Part shown: piece after piece, positions 10,764 through 23,864 of the stretch
Layout: each line of letters starts with the position of its first letter
How positions within the stretch are numbered: position 1 is the first letter of the stretch
NCBI GenBank assembly: GCA_013407085.1
Contig: JACCGJ010018159.1
Location: 59,539-123,538 of the forward strand
Length of the DNA stretch: 64,000 nucleotides
Direction: 5' to 3'
Source: Atriophallophorus winterbourni
Lineage: Eukaryota; Platyhelminthes; Trematoda; Plagiorchiida; Microphallidae
Notes under the pieces: generated by a model
What the model was told of the DNA's origin: nothing
Seen by the model: the letters and a program-made list of their open reading frames with translations, nothing else
Databases searched by the model: none
Translations under genes and position numbers: made by a program

Positions 10764-13290
10764 CTAATGGCAACGTACCGTGAAGATCATTTCAGTTATT
10801 CGAGACTGAAAATAGATTGGTCTCACTCTTGAGTTTCTGAGGACAAATTCGGAGCTCACTTCGATTGAATTCTTGAGATTAGATATTAGCCATACCCAAA
10901 ACTCATGTACGTTGTTGGTTTCCGGTTGGCAGTTAATCGTGTTTTTAAGAGCATCACTCAAAGCCATAATGTTGATCCGCCTAACTGTTTTACGGGCATC
11001 ATTGTTCCTTATAGCTTCAAACAAATAGTCAAACTGGATGAAGACGTGATCACTTAGTCCCAGTGGACTTTCGTAAGCAAAGTTAATAATATCGTGTTCA
11101 TTGCTTTTCAGAATGAGATCCAAGAGTGAAGGTACATCGGTTCCGCGGTATCATGTATTACATGCAATGTGGTTATAAAGAGGAATATCGTCCAGCAACT
11201 CACTGAATGTGCGTTCGAGGGAGATTTCTCGGTGAATGGTACCGCTCTGCAGATTCGGTAAATTGAAGTCAACCATAATTAAATATCCACAAGTGAATCT
11301 GGAAGTAACTGTGCGAATTTTGTCGAGTAGGGCCAGATTGTAAGTTTCCTGTGCAGACGGTTGGCGATATACTACTCCCAAAAAAAAGTCTTCGCCATTA
11401 ACTAATCGGAATGAACACCAGAGTGTATCCCGTGAAACGATTTCTGGATCCGTAATTTCACGGCACAAAAGGTTTTGTTTATATTACAATGCTACTACAC
11501 CTCCTATCATTTCACGGTTATGGCGAATAATTCTAGTTCTCTATTTGTTTGGTGAGTCTGTAGCCACGTTTAGGCTAAGACAATAATATCTGATGAACAT
11601 TTCAGAAAAACTGCGCGCAGTTCACCGATTTTGTTTTCGATGCATTGTGCGTTGGAGTGGATGTATTTCATAGTTGTTTTTCTCAACGAGGATGGAGTGT
11701 GGGCAAGGAGACTGGTGGAGTGTAGAATATCTGTTAGGCCGACTCCTCCAGAGTCGGCTTCAGAAGATTTTTTTGCTTGCAAGAATGCCTGATCGTTTTG
11801 AGGTTGAACTGTTGGAATACAATTATCTTCAGTATCGGCTAAATTTGTTTCAGACACGTCAACGCTGGTTGACGTGATGGTGTTTCTCTTGGACTTTGTA
11901 TTGCATCTATCTGTCCAATATGAAGTTTCAATGCCCTTAGTTTAATTTCTTGAAGTATTAGTCTGCAGCAATTCTCACAACGAGTTTTTATCGTGTTCAA
12001 CATATCTTCACGCAAGAACGATATTTTAAGAGGCTTATGACCGATGCCATTATAATTCATAGATTTGGGTATGCGGAACATGTCCGTCACAGCTACATCA
12101 TGCAACTCAATTATATCACTGAGAAATCCCCATTGTAGCTGATCGTGTCTGCGCTGCACTGTTTTATCAGTTGCTTCATCGTGACTCCTTAAAGGATTAA
12201 ACTTCGATCATCCATCTGCTTCGTTTGGTCATGTTGCTGGACTTTCTTGGCTCTTTCCACCAGGGCACATCAGCGAAAATCCTTGCAGTGGTCTCTGAAC
12301 GCTCCCTACGCAGAAGAAAAGCGATAGTGAGATGTTTTACAGATTCCTTTCAAAGTGGACCGTGATTTTAAGCACTCTTGGCTGGTCCCGATTTGAGGAA
12401 GTAGGTTTACGACTTAGTCGTATCAATGACAGTGGTTCAACTGGCTCCAAGTCCATAGTGCTGCACAAGCTTCTCCATTCTTCTTCATCGTTCTTTAGCC
12501 TGTCCCCTAGTAAGGTGGCACTCGTTTGTTTTTCGTGGGTGTAAATCACGTTCAGTCCATGGGGCGAATGTACAATGTGTGCCTGTTGATTTCGCTGGTT
12601 GTTGGGCGTTTCAACTGCCTTAGTTAGAATTCCTATCGAGTCCAATTTGGGAGTATTTTGCACGGTGACTTTTGGTTTTGAATCTGACGGTTTTCGCTGA
12701 AAATTTAGATGAGCATGTGGCTTTGGCTCCGAAACTTTTTGCAGACCAGGGATGTTTTCGGCAGACAGGCCTTTAACAGTTGCATTTGTAAAGGTGGCGT
12801 CTTGATGAAAAAACACTCTTCAAGGCTCTCCGGCATATTTCATCAGTTGAACATTCGTGTTGAATGATCTGCGAAGATACAGTCAGTGGTTTCCGATTTA
12901 TCAAAACCTGTACTGGCAAACCGATAATTCATAGCGGTGACCAGAGTTTCCACCAATGTCTTCAACGTTTGTATGAGGAGCTCTAAGCTCCGCATCCGAT
13001 AATCCAGGTTGCTTTGCTCAACACTTGCACGAGCAGCTAAAGCTGCGTTTGGTTTAGTTCAACCATTTTTGCACACGTAGCATTGACAAGGCTTGTTTCC
13101 ATCATTCGGATCGATAACGCCTTCGGGGTCAATGATTTGTGACGTTTTGCGTGACACGTGTGAGAACAGTTGCGACACGTGACAGATTTGACCTTACCAT
13201 TGACGACTTTTATGCAGACGACGCACGTTTCGCGAACATCAGATCGTTTCGTGTTAACAGGGCCAAACAAAGCACAAACCAGAGCACAAA
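10764..13290 (-). mobile_element. CR1-like LINE, ORF1 plus endonuclease region, 3' truncated
   Basis: Read on the minus strand, 13270-13040 encodes a PHD-like finger (CVVCIKVVNGKVKSVTCRNC, then CSHTCHAK in overlap) typical of CR1-type ORF1. 12816-12337 is the rest of ORF1, with a coiled/basic region ending RDQPRVLKITV. 11700-11570 starts the apurinic-like endonuclease (YIHSNAQCIENKIGELR), 11468-11151 contains VDFNLPNL (the GDFNLP catalytic block with G changed to V), and 11123-10764 has LILKSNEHDII and GLSDHVFIQ. No RT follows; the element ends near 10764. Frames are broken several times, so it is inactive. Confidence 0.8.
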
Positions 13291-13959
13291 AATCGTGGTA
13301 TTGTGTGGAGTTTACTTAAAGTGGCGAGCTATAGGAATATTTCGTCACCCGATTTAGCCGCAAATTTGCCAGCCTTCCGTTGAGAATATTGGCGTGAAAA
13401 TGATTTCACGTTGAGTATTTCTCCGAGTAGTTCCCGACAGTGGTAAACACTGATGGGTTGATCTAACAGCAGAAACACAAAGCGATTCAAATAAACGAAC
13501 GAACTGTAGAATCCATGGGTGACGCACACAAAGAACGACACGTCTTAGATGGATGATTCTTGTATGAGTAGATCCGACTAAGCAAACTTTTAAATAGATA
13601 TCCAAAAATTAAACCGATCGGATGAAAACTATGAAAGTTATATCCAAATATATCGGAGTTCGAAATTAATCCAACCGCATGTCACGATGTTCACGTTGAA
13701 GGAAGTAGTGCACCATATGTTATGTTTGCAAACTTTTCATGGGAAAATTCATTAAAAATATACGATTCGACAAAGGTATCGTGAAACAAATGGGATAAAT
13801 GAACTCAGATATAACAACTTTCTAGAAAGAATTATAATATATTTTTTATCGAGTATTTGAATGTACTTGACTCCTAATGCTAAAACTCCTAATGCAGCGG
13901 ATGGTAAATATAATTGAAGATGACATTTATAAGCAAATCGCAAATGGAAAAATGTGGTT
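13291..13959. other. Between two LINE copies; nothing recognised
   Basis: Short open frames in both strands without recognisable motifs. The part next to 13290 may be the 5' UTR of the CR1-like copy. Confidence 0.4.
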
Positions 13960-16500
13960 TCAGAATTTTTTCAAGAGTATTATCATAAGTAATTGAGCTT
14001 GCGCGCGAAACGATCCTGACGCAAAGCTTGAGCAACACAAAGTATTTTGAAAGGAGTGCGAAAAAAATGCAGATGAGCAGTACAGAATATGTAGTAATAC
14101 ACGAGAGAATATGAAGTGAGAAATTAGCTTAGAATCAACGCTCAGAGAACGAAGACGAAAAGCATAAAAAGAAAGTATACGAACTTTAGTAAGTAGAGTA
14201 TTTAGATGACTGGTCCAATTAAGGTAAGCGGACATGGTGACGCCTAAAATCTTGACGTATTTCCCTCTAGTCAGCTTTGTAGACAAATCTAGATAAAGTA
14301 AGGTTAATGCGAATTGCTTCGCGAAGTTTGCCATGTAGATTAGTGAACACAATTTCAGAAAAAAATGTTTTAAGATTTAAAGATAAGCATTTATCTTCTT
14401 ACCATGTATTAATTACATCTAATGCATCAGAAAGCGTATTTGAAGAGTCGATTTAGAGTAACTACTAATCCAATGATTATGTCATCCGCAGCACAGTCAG
14501 GTATGTTGAAAAGAAGAAGGGAGATAAAATCGCTCCTTGAAGTACCCCTTTCAAAGTCGGGATCATAGACTGTTGATTTCAATGTATTGAGATCTATCGG
14601 AAAAGTATCCACATATCCATATTATTATGTTGCCTGGTATTGCTCGTGTTTTAACTGTCCGACAGTTGGAGATGTTCGACAGAGCCGAATGTGTTCGTTT
14701 AACCATGAGAGCAAACATTGACGGCTATTGATTTGCTGTCAATTTCTTTCGAAATTCTATGAGTTAGACAAAACGGCATCAAATGTAAAGCGTTGCTTCC
14801 GGTAAGCAAAGTGATTATAATCTTTCAAGGATGATACCTTCTGCACGTGATCAAGAACAAGGCTTTCCATGATTTTTAATACTTTTGAAGAGCATGCTAT
14901 TGGGCGAATCTTTCCTGCTTTTTATTGGAGACCGGTCTAATCCTAACCGATTTATAACCAGTTCACATTTAACCTATAGAGCCATTTTAGCACATCATTT
15001 TCAGATATACTGAAAGCTGCGTCATCTGCTGGTGAACATGCGAACGTTATCTGATTATTATGCACTTGTGTTTCACCACCGAAATCAAGATTAAGTTGAT
15101 CTAGCGTGTTATTTGGCAACCTACGCACACGGTCCCGTTTTCTCAAAGACTTCCATGATTGTCTAACATCCTTTTCAACAAGCAGTGGATTTACACACAG
15201 ATGGTTGAAACGTTTAATTTCTTATTTTATAGACATAGTCAGTTCTTTCTTCAAACCATGTTACCGTTGCAGTAAGCACGTTCTTTGTGCCTGCACAATC
15301 TTTTCAGTTTAGTTGACGAAAAGTTATTAAATCTTATATAGATTGTTTCAACTGGCCAGCAAATGTCGTAACAGAAATTCAAATATTCTGTGATTGCATC
15401 GACTTTACATCACTCTCGGTGAAGAATGAGAACTTGGTTGAAGAGATCGTCAAAATTGCTCCAATCGCATCGCTTCCTGTAAACGATACTTTATCAAGAA
15501 CGACAATGTTTCTGGCGCATAAATTTTTCATAGGTTTATGGCATCACTTTGATTACACAGTGACCAGTGCTTACGATAGGTACACGTGCGATCGCCGAAA
15601 ACAGCGTTGCATCTGCCACACATAAGTAGTCTAGTTGAGCTTCGCCTCTAATTTCAAAGTTTACTATATTTGTCAAGGATCTATGCCAAGCAGGCAAGGG
15701 TGTGTTTCGCCACATTTTAGTTCACCACCATTTAAAATAAAAGACGATTGAAAATTGAGGTGTCAAGGTGTTATCTTGGAGCGTTCTATCAACCAAGGCG
15801 TGTTTAGTAACCCGAAGATCAGGAAACAAGAACAAGGCTTGAAGGAAAGTGAGCGGAAGTCCAAGGTTCAAAGTTATTTGGCCGAGGAGTTCATGGTTAG
15901 TTTTATATTTGGACAACAACATAGTGAACGTGTGGAGATACAAAATAATAATGGGAAAAGGCCTGGTGAGATCGATGGAAGTCTATTATCATGGACATGT
16001 CAGACAAATTGAATGTAGCGGAAGTGGGGTATTTTTGCCGGGGTATACGTGACTGGCCCAAAAACTCGGAGATAATTCGAAAAAAGTCATGAGTAAACGA
16101 AGAAAGGGCAGTGAGTAGGAATATAGGTATTGATTAAAATTAGTGATTTATGATGCTAAAACAAGAAATGTTATTGAAATTATAACTAAAATGTATTTTC
16201 AGGTTACGATAACAGTTTTGCAATATACATAATCACCCCACCACCACGATTCCTTGAATGACATTTTCGATCAAGACAAAATTGATTGAATCCCTCAATG
16301 GAAGTCAAGCTTCGATCGATTTCAGTGTGAAGCTAGGATTCTTGAAACATAAACACGGAACATCGCGGGTGATCTGAGCTATTTACTGTCTAATTTACCT
16401 CAGAGAATTTCCCCCATAATGAAGGAATATTGCATGAAAGCACAATAGGAAGGGAGATATTATTTATTTCCGTTTTCCGAAGTACAACCGTGTTTTTCAT
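13960..16500 (-). mobile_element. LINE with endonuclease and RT, decayed
   Basis: On the minus strand, 16470-16200 encodes CNIPSLWGKFSEVN and, in a shifted frame, QESWLHTEID and DRKCHSRNRGGGVIMYIAK, a classic LINE endonuclease N-terminal block. About 15640-15560 gives LDYLCVADATLFS, and 15146-14952 gives SENDVLKWLYRLN, where RT coding starts. 14612-14427 contains DCAADDIIIGL near the palm, and 14352-13960 contains VKILGVTMSAYLNWTSHLN and YAFRLRSLSVDS, the RT thumb. The block 15.7-16.15 kb inside it does not read as endonuclease and may be a small insertion. Multiple stops make it inactive. A related fragment is at 47.5-47.9 kb. Confidence 0.75.
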
Positions 16501-16699
16501 TTTTACCAACTTTTTTGATTGTGCGTGTGATGGAAATGCGTAAACCCTTTTCAATTTGTTTCGAATTAATTTAACAAAAGATTTCATTCTATGAAATTCA
16601 TGATAATATTGATAATTTAAAATAGTTTTCATAAAGCGCGCTTCACGTTTTGTTGTTTTGTTGAACACCAATGAGTGAATCAAACAATTTCGATATATA

Positions 16700-17939
16700 T
16701 ATTTGAAGTATTAATAATAATTCAATAAATTTTCTAGTAAAGATTGACCAATTCAAAAGCCCTGCCATATATACTGCATTGCGTGATTCATTTTCCAGAG
16801 AACATTCTGGCTTATTCTTAATTAATTAAAGGATATTAGTAATTAATTAGAGGATATCGAGCACGAAATTCATTTAATTCGTTACAAAAGCGTTTTTTCC
16901 GAGAGTGGATTGCAACTATGAGTGTGATTTATCAGCATCCAATAATGTAATAAAGTTGGTAAAAATTTTCACTCAGAGTGCAGGTTCACATTAACATAAA
17001 CAATTGTGTAATTTAAAATAGAACTTTTGAATCGTTGATGTCCGAAAAGAATTGTTAAATTTTGTTCATTTAGGATGTTATTGAGAAAACGTTTGCTGAA
17101 AGAATATGATTCATAATGTGTTTTTAAAAATTCAATGTTTGCGAAGAACGTGCATACACTGATTGAGATATCTGTGACGAATAACTTCTAATTAATCACT
17201 AAGTTTTATTACTTTGGTAGTCAATGAAATAGAAAATATAACGCTCACACGATATACTGGAATCGAGCACATCCTGGAATTAAACCACTTGAAATATTTC
17301 TACAGAGTAATTTGCAAAGCAATAATCTAAAGTGAAAGCAACTAAAGGGTAAGAGGATTGAAGGAAAAAATTTCGAATAATTTTGATAACCGTCGTTAGA
17401 CATGCGTTACACCGTTCTAAACGGAATAGCAGACATAGAAATGAAGAGTGTGCTTTATTTCATTATTTTCAAAAACAGGAGAATTGGTAAAATCCATGAA
17501 TAACAACTTGGTTTAAATTTTAATCGATTATTAAGTTCAATCGAGGTAATTTACGATTTGAATGGTTGAGACCTTAAAGTATTTTATCCGTTCGGTTTCA
17601 AACAAGAGCTAATACTTGGGTAAATTCGCATAATCGGTTTTATATAGCATGCTACATGTTTTACAAATTTTGATTAAAAAATAAATGTTACATATCATAA
17701 ATAAACCAACAGCTACTTTCAATTTAACATCTTGCTGCGTAAACACATGTCTGTTCAATGTTTTCAACCGTAAACTTTGTTTTGTTAACAAGTTTTCAGT
17801 TTGCAGATGGAAACTACCATAAAACGCGACAGACATTAGTTTCTGAAATTAAAATTATTATAGAACATATACCAGTTAAACATAACAATTGTTTATATTT
17901 TGGTTAGATTTTACATTTTGAGCATTATTTCAAGATTCA
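16700..17939. other. AT-rich stretch, nothing recognised
   Basis: No domain, repeat arm or convincing exon seen on either strand. Confidence 0.5.
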
Positions 17940-18620
17940 AGATTCACGGTTCAAGAATTTATGGTATAAAAAAGCTCGTAGCTGTACAACACCAAAGGAT
18001 ATTCGTATAAGGGCAATATATATATATATATATACAAAATAAATTAAGGCATTAGGAAGATCGACAGTTTTGTAGTTAAAATTAAAATGTCATGTATTCT
18101 CACGGTATGATGGAAAAATATTCGTTTGGATAAAGTTCATGTTATATAAACGGGATGCATGGTGGAATAACTACGCATAAATATATCCATTTTTTTCCTG
18201 AAAATCCTTTCACTAGATGATTGTACAAATTCTGACGGTAGGGAGTTCCATAAGAAACAAACGCGCAGCGAATAGAAGTTCCGGTGAGAATGTGGAATAT
18301 CAAATGCCAGTGGGTGTGACATGACTTGACCGGAGATGAAATAGATGCCTGAGAGATGCATCATTGAGTTCATTATTTTATAAGTTAGGATTAGATCAAA
18401 TCGAATCCGCCTGTGAAACGAGGTATCGAAATTAAGATGCACGAGTCGATTCTCATATGGTAGGTTGCGGAGACAGCCAACTATTTTGGTTGCTCTGTGA
18501 TATATCCTCTCGAGCAGCTTGATGTCCTTTTGTAGCCATGGTGCCCAAGCTTTCACTGAGTAATCTATCACTGGGTTAATATACGTATTTATGAGCATGG
18601 GGAATGTTTCACGGGAAAAT
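17930..18620 (-). mobile_element. CR1-like LINE 3' end (RT thumb and tail)
   Basis: An uninterrupted minus-strand frame (18598-18137) encodes NPVIDYSVKAWAPWLQKDI, ERIYHRATKIVG and later YSLRVCFLWNSLPSEFVQ, the conserved C-terminal region of CR1-like reverse transcriptases. The 3' UTR includes an (AT)n tract (18017-18034) and ends in GAATCTT repeats at about 17935-17960. The open frame suggests a younger copy, 5'-truncated just before this region, as is usual for LINEs. Confidence 0.8.
18017..18034. repeat. (AT)n microsatellite
   Basis: Uninterrupted alternating AT run inside the LINE 3' UTR. Confidence 0.9.
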
Positions 18621-19439
18621 GTCCGAAAATAAGCCGGAGCATACCTAGCATGCGACTAGCTCGGTTACAAATGGATATTCTGTGAAATGAAGTGTTTATG
18701 GAGACTAAAACCTATATTCCTAGTTTTGTTTAATCACTTAAGTAATATCTTTGCGTGAATGTTGGTAAATATAATAAATAACGAGTTAAACCGATCGTAA
18801 TTTAAAATCAATCGATTTTTCCACCGAATCAAAGCCGCAATATAATATTTGACATCTGATGGAGATATAATTGATTATGTTTAAATTAGGTTTGTTCAGA
18901 TTCCAATCGGTTTCCATGGTAAGCGAAATTATCAATGTTTCCTATTACTGCGAAATATTATTGAAACCAGAATGAAGAATTTATTTTCAATATTGTAAGA
19001 AAAATGCTAAGATATTGATCATGTTAACTTATGTGAACTTTTACGGAAATCAATTTGAATCGATATTTCATATATTTCGTGAATAATTGTAGCAAGATTC
19101 ATGTAAATGTTTTAAAAATTACCGAACTTAAACCATGTGCACGCACCATTTTCATACATGCAATCTGAACAACTGCTGCCCAGAAAATTAAACCGTGGAA
19201 TTTATTTCGCTCACATTGCACGAGTATCCAGAATAATGAAAGAAATTACCCTAAAAACTGGTCAGAAATTACATGAAAAAATTGAACAGATAGCACTCAG
19301 TTATATGCACGTTATCTTGGAAATTTCATAGAAATAAATATATCGCATAAATTAACTTGATATAAATATCATATGTATCAAACAACTTTTGAGAACCCGA
19401 TTCAATTTATACGAACGAGTTGGTGTTATATACATGAAC

Positions 19440-19640
19440 ATTAGCATGCCTTTCTATCGGAAACACACGACGACCGGTTTCGTGCTGTGTGCACTCATCA
19501 GGTGGGGACAGTACGATAATGAACAGTAGAAGAATGGTAAACAAGTTGCGCTTGTATTCCACTGTTGGACAAGGTTGGTACGACCAACCTGTTAAATCAT
19601 ATGTGACCAAACACATGTAGATAGTGATTAAACCGATGAT
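19440..19640 (-). repeat. Hammerhead-bearing repeat unit A with intact catalytic core
   Basis: A nearly full single unit on the minus strand. In sense order it has a 5' part with acatatgatttaacagg and the hairpin GGTTGGTCGTACCAACC, then tccaacagtgg, tacaagcgcaac, the ribozyme, and the tail. The ribozyme (19466-19507) keeps CUGAUGA (19495-19501), a 4-bp stem II with a 5-nt loop (19482-19494), GAAA (19478-19481) and the palindrome ACCGGU (19473-19478). Predicted cleavage lies between 19471 and 19472. Stem I has two mismatches compared with the copy at 47.0 kb. Confidence 0.85.
19466..19507 (-). ncRNA. Hammerhead ribozyme, type I, palindromic stem III
   Basis: All core residues are present: CUGAUGA, GAAA, and UH (U16.1, C17) before the cleavage site. 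Stem II is GUGC/GCAC closed by ACACA. Stem III is only ACCGGU, which is self-complementary and leaves no loop, so an active fold would need two molecules or tandem units pairing through it. Stem I (CCCCAC with GUCGUG) has two mismatches, so activity may be weak. Confidence 0.75.
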
Positions 19641-20016
19641 CATGATCATAATGATCATTTTCGCCTTACGTTATATCATAATCTTCAGCCTTTCGTCCCT
19701 ACCATCCAATAACTGATGAAAAATTCATACAAATACATATTGGTTGCAAAAAATTGCGCTGATCTACGACGCCTAAAGTTTTGTTTCAGTTGACTCTGAC
19801 GAAACTTTGCTGAACGTACACTAACAAAAAGTTGAAAGTTTTCTATGTTATTCGATCGGTTCGAGCGACAATACTTCGGATATTGTTAAGGTGGACAAGG
19901 TCAGCAATAATTCGTCAATGTCAGTCAAGCGAGCCCTGCGTGGCGAGAGCTTGAAGTGTACCAGATGGCACGAAATCGACTGACAAATCAGATCGAAGTG
20001 TCAACCGGGACAAGCA

Positions 20017-20318
20017 TGTTGAGGATCACCGTTGTGATTGTTTGTTTCCCTTTATAAGATAAGCGGGTGTTTAGTTAATTGTCTTGTGCGTAATAAACGC
20101 CTTTGTTCAATCGGCGTTCTCTTTTCGTGATTGAACGCGATTAGCGTTGGAGGGGTTGACCTCAGTGATGAATCGAGACACAATCGATGTGCTGGCGGGG
20201 GGTAACGTGGTTAATGTTGGACCGAAATGTGATAAGTGGCCTGTCACCTGTCGTGTTGACCTGAGATGACCTGAAGCAATCTACTTCGGCTTCTATCCCC
20301 AACCTCCTACCCGCTACA
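20017..20318 (+). mobile_element. Possible solo LTR of an LTR retrotransposon
   Basis: The stretch begins TGTTGAGGATCACC and ends CCCGCTACA, giving TG...CA ends. It contains TATAAG (20053) and AATAAA (20092), spaced as in an LTR promoter and polyadenylation signal, and is clearly richer in G+C than its flanks. No primer-binding site or gag follows. No convincing target-site duplication was found, so the borders are tentative. Confidence 0.4.
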
Positions 20319-21474
20319 TTATGTTTTGTTCTCGGTTAAAACCTTTAATTTTCGATCGTCAATAAAATTAGAATTGAAAATAACAATGTTGGAAAATGCA
20401 CAAATCACATTTGGTGACTAACAAGACTCGGCAACTAAGCATGATCGACTGCTTTGTGATGTTGGAACATAAGCAAAACAAGATTGATGTTCCTAGCCAG
20501 CAAATTCGTGATTGATAAACGATTTGCGCGTTCCGTTCCAAGCCTGAATGAATTCTTTCAAACTCATTGATACGAAACTGACAGGCGGCTAATTCGAAAC
20601 TGAATCGCCAGGATAAATTTTCGACAGAATTTGAAATCATGGAAGTTGATAAATTACACTGATTTTAAATCGTTTGCTTTTGCCATTTATACTATTTAGT
20701 TGTTTTAAATTAATTTTATCTGTATACAAATTGAAGGATACAAAGAATTTTTACCTTTAGAATGAAAGAAATTACTCTATTTGATAGGCACTGAAATGTA
20801 ACTTATATTCACACACTCCATTTTAAATAAACCACTCAGAGATCAATTACGTAGTTGGAGCAACTATTAGCTTTCTCTGATGTTTACATCCAGTTCTACA
20901 ATACATGCGTAAGGAAAATGGAAGAAAATGAATCTGCTGAACATGAAACATTGAGCAATATCAATCTCACGTATTATTCTTAAGCTGGTTCGGCTGATAC
21001 CGTGGATCGCCGAGTCAATGAGAACACCCGAAATAATTGATTCTGGACGCATATGTTTTTTAAAGACTTCGATCGCTATCACTCTAGCAATCTCCAAAAT
21101 GCCCTAGCCAAGTCTTCGTGGCCCGTTTCGAGGAACCGCATAAACGAGGATGAGCGCCAACTGGGGATTCACTTGACGGCCCGTCTAGTTCAGCTGCACT
21201 AGTTTGCAACTTATACTATTTTATATAACAAATTTTGTTTTGGCTAATTATGGGTAGGTGAATCGATGAATGCACATTGATTTTGCGTGACTAGGTAGCT
21301 AGTCCTCAAGGTGTTACCTGATTACCAATCTACTAGAAGTGAGTGTTCGTTTGACTATCTGGCTTACGAGTTAGACGGTCTGTATGAGCATCATGGTTAA
21401 ATTAAATTTAAACTTATAAGGCCTTATTCGTTACCGTTGCTACTGGTGGCATTCAAGGAATTGTGTATATGTAT
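20319..21474. other. Nothing recognised
   Basis: No recognisable exon, RT motif or repeat arm; only short unassignable frames. Confidence 0.45.
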
Positions 21475-21660
21475 ATTTTGGTGCTCACATCCCCATCCCT
21501 TACATACCACAACCGGTCTCTGGCTGTTTGCCCTCATCAGGTGTAGATAGTTATATCAGGTTCAGTGAGCCTTGAAAGAATCATATTGTCATTCTCTGTT
21601 TCAACATCGTGGTTCTTTGTAAGAACACTATTTAACAATGTCATAAAGTATACCTTTGTT
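21475..21660 (-). repeat. Subfamily B hammerhead repeat, degenerate core
   Basis: On the minus strand, 21481-21543 reads CACCTGATGAGGGCAAACAG then CCAGAGACCGGTTGTGG. CUGAUGA is kept, stem II is GGC/GCC, GAAA has become GAGA and C17 is U. The tail ggatggggatgtgagc is the subfamily B 3' end. The adjacent tcgtggttctttgtaagaac (21608-21627) is a B-type hairpin in the other orientation, so this may be a collapsed head-to-head pair. Confidence 0.65.
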
Positions 21661-21929
21661 TGAGATTTCTACTTTAAAAAGCGTATAAGCGGGGGTTCTG
21701 CTGCCTAATTATTCTTCAAACAAATTTTAGTTGCTCGTGTGTACGGCTTATTTACAAAGTTTTGTTTCGTATTCTTTCGGACTGCGCTCATCATTTTTTA
21801 TATTATCCAGTCTTTGTTTGGTTTAGATGCACCCGTCTGCTCAAGGCTTCTTAATTTCTTCTTGTGAGAAAAGTGAACCGTCCACTGATATTCATTTCGA
21901 ATTATTAAAATCTCTAAGTAAATTTTTAA

Positions 21930-22265
21930 TATGCACTATGCAAAGGGGAAGCGTTGTACATTCATATATCATATATACATATAGAGTTTCTCAATTACCG
22001 CTTTAAATGGTCCTTGATTAGTAGGCATAAAACATCTACCAGTAAAGCCCCCGTGGGTGAACCCACCTATACTCCATTGATTCGACCATAAATTCTGCAG
22101 TCAAGCTGTAATTTTAAATTAATATAACATCATAATAGCAGTTCTCCCGGGCGTTGATTTGGATCTAAACTTTGAATTTTTCATGAACGATTGTATCACA
22201 TAAAAACAACTGTTTCAATTTCGGGTACGCTGGTAAACACTACAGAAACATCAAGAGAAATTCTT
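21930..22265 (-). mobile_element. Penelope-like element RT remnant
   Basis: In minus-strand translation, about 22262-22209 gives SLDVSVVFTSVPEIET, matching the SLDVxSLFTNVP block of Penelope-like reverse transcriptases. About 22090-22027 gives INGV then VGSPTGALLVDV, matching the DGVAMGSPLGPLLAD block. Stops interrupt it, and the catalytic YVDD block was not found downstream. It is an inactive fragment. Confidence 0.65.
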
Positions 22266-22744
22266 ATTTTTGTCTCATGATTTTTTATTTACCTCATCAA
22301 TAAACGTATACGACACTGATATTTCACTGGTATTTCACTACAGGCTTTCCGATCGAATCTAGCATCTGCCACAGCCAATTTTGCTATTGCAGAATACGTC
22401 ACATTTACTAATAAAAGTTGTTGACTCATTGATACATTATTTTGATGATTTCTATAATGCAATATTGCTCAAGACTTCAGGTGTTCATAAGTTACCTTCA
22501 CAATCAGTATTTTATGGTATAGTAATGTGACATTTGTCCATAATTGTATTTCAACTTTTCCTGTGAGTGTGATTTTTTCAAGCTGGCCTGAAATGCTCTT
22601 ACTAACACGACAAAGGCCCATGAGTTTGATTTGGGCGTTTAAACGAGTTCGAACGAGCTATGTGGACCTCGACACCTGGCGCTTTGATCCTATCTATTTA
22701 CATATACAGTTCAAATTTTAACATATTTTAGGACATGCGGTATC

Positions 22745-22870
22745 TGAATGCTCTAATGATTTTTGAGAGATTTTATATTATTTCTACATATACCTCGTCA
22801 CCCTATGGCTGTTTTTATGCTTACTGCTTTTTATACTATGAAACTTTCGTCATTACTATCGGATGGTACA
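22745..22870 (+). mobile_element. LINE 3' UTR fragment
   Basis: It shares tttttgagagattttataatt-like sequence, ccctatggct, gcttactgctttt and taccataaaac-like sequence with the 3' UTR of the LINE at 43.2-44.0 kb. No coding part is attached. Confidence 0.5.
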
Positions 22871-23864
22871 GATTAAAAACGAAATTATCTTGATTAGACA
22901 CTTTATTTAATGGTATTTGGTCAAATTAGTTTGAGCATTGGAATATTAGAACAATAGTAGAGGAAATTAAATTTGTAGGTACTCGTAAATATGTTCTATG
23001 CATATTGTGAAGAAAAGCAATGTTGATGCTGCCTGACTACCTCAACTTACGCATCCTTCTGTAGAAAATAACAATCTAGTGAAGTAATGTATTGGTTGAG
23101 ATTAAGCCACCGCTTACATTGTTGATGAGCTTGTTCTTCTGAAGACTATGTGCATAGATCAAACAGTAAATCTTTACTCTTTTTACACACAGGACAGCCA
23201 ATTTGTCCGCGTTGCAAAACAGTTCAGATATCAAAACTATTGATTGTTATTATTATATAAAATCTAATAATCGAAATCAGTGAAGAATGCATGATACGTT
23301 TATGTTCAAAACCTATCACATACATTCGAAAGTTTGATTTTGATCACTTAGTAAAATTAAAGCTTGAACAATAGTTGCGATAATTTCAACACATTACGTT
23401 TTTAAGTCATTGACTTTCTTTCCTCCGTTGCTGTCTAATAAATGTCTCCGACATTGATAAACAAAAATAAATTTATTGGAACAAACAGCCTATTTTGCGC
23501 AAGTTATTTCATGTTCTGCGACAAACGGATAAATGCCACCAGTACAAATGAGCAATCAGTTGAGAGATCGCAACGTTTAATCTAACATTTTGTGAAAAGG
23601 TTACCAGCAGTCGGGTAAAATGCCAAGTTGGGTTTATCGATGTTTTAGCTAGTCCAGAAAGGAGATCTTTCGTTACTTCGTGAAAATTAGGCGAACGTTT
23701 TCAGACATATAGAAATTCCGTGAAATTTTGTTCAATTGAGCGAATAGACTTGAGAGAAGGTATACACTGGCATCTTCACTGGCTGAAAAATTTTATTCAT
23801 TTTATTTCAGATTAAAAGTCGAATAACCAATTGTTCCGTTTTGTGTTGATTAAATAATAGTAAG
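22871..23864. other. Nothing recognised
   Basis: AT-rich, no domain or family repeat seen. Confidence 0.45.

Noticed and set aside
19790..19825. CTGACGAAAC-like word resembling a hammerhead core
   Set aside because: There is no proper stem II, no GAAA-stem III arrangement and no stem I pairing.
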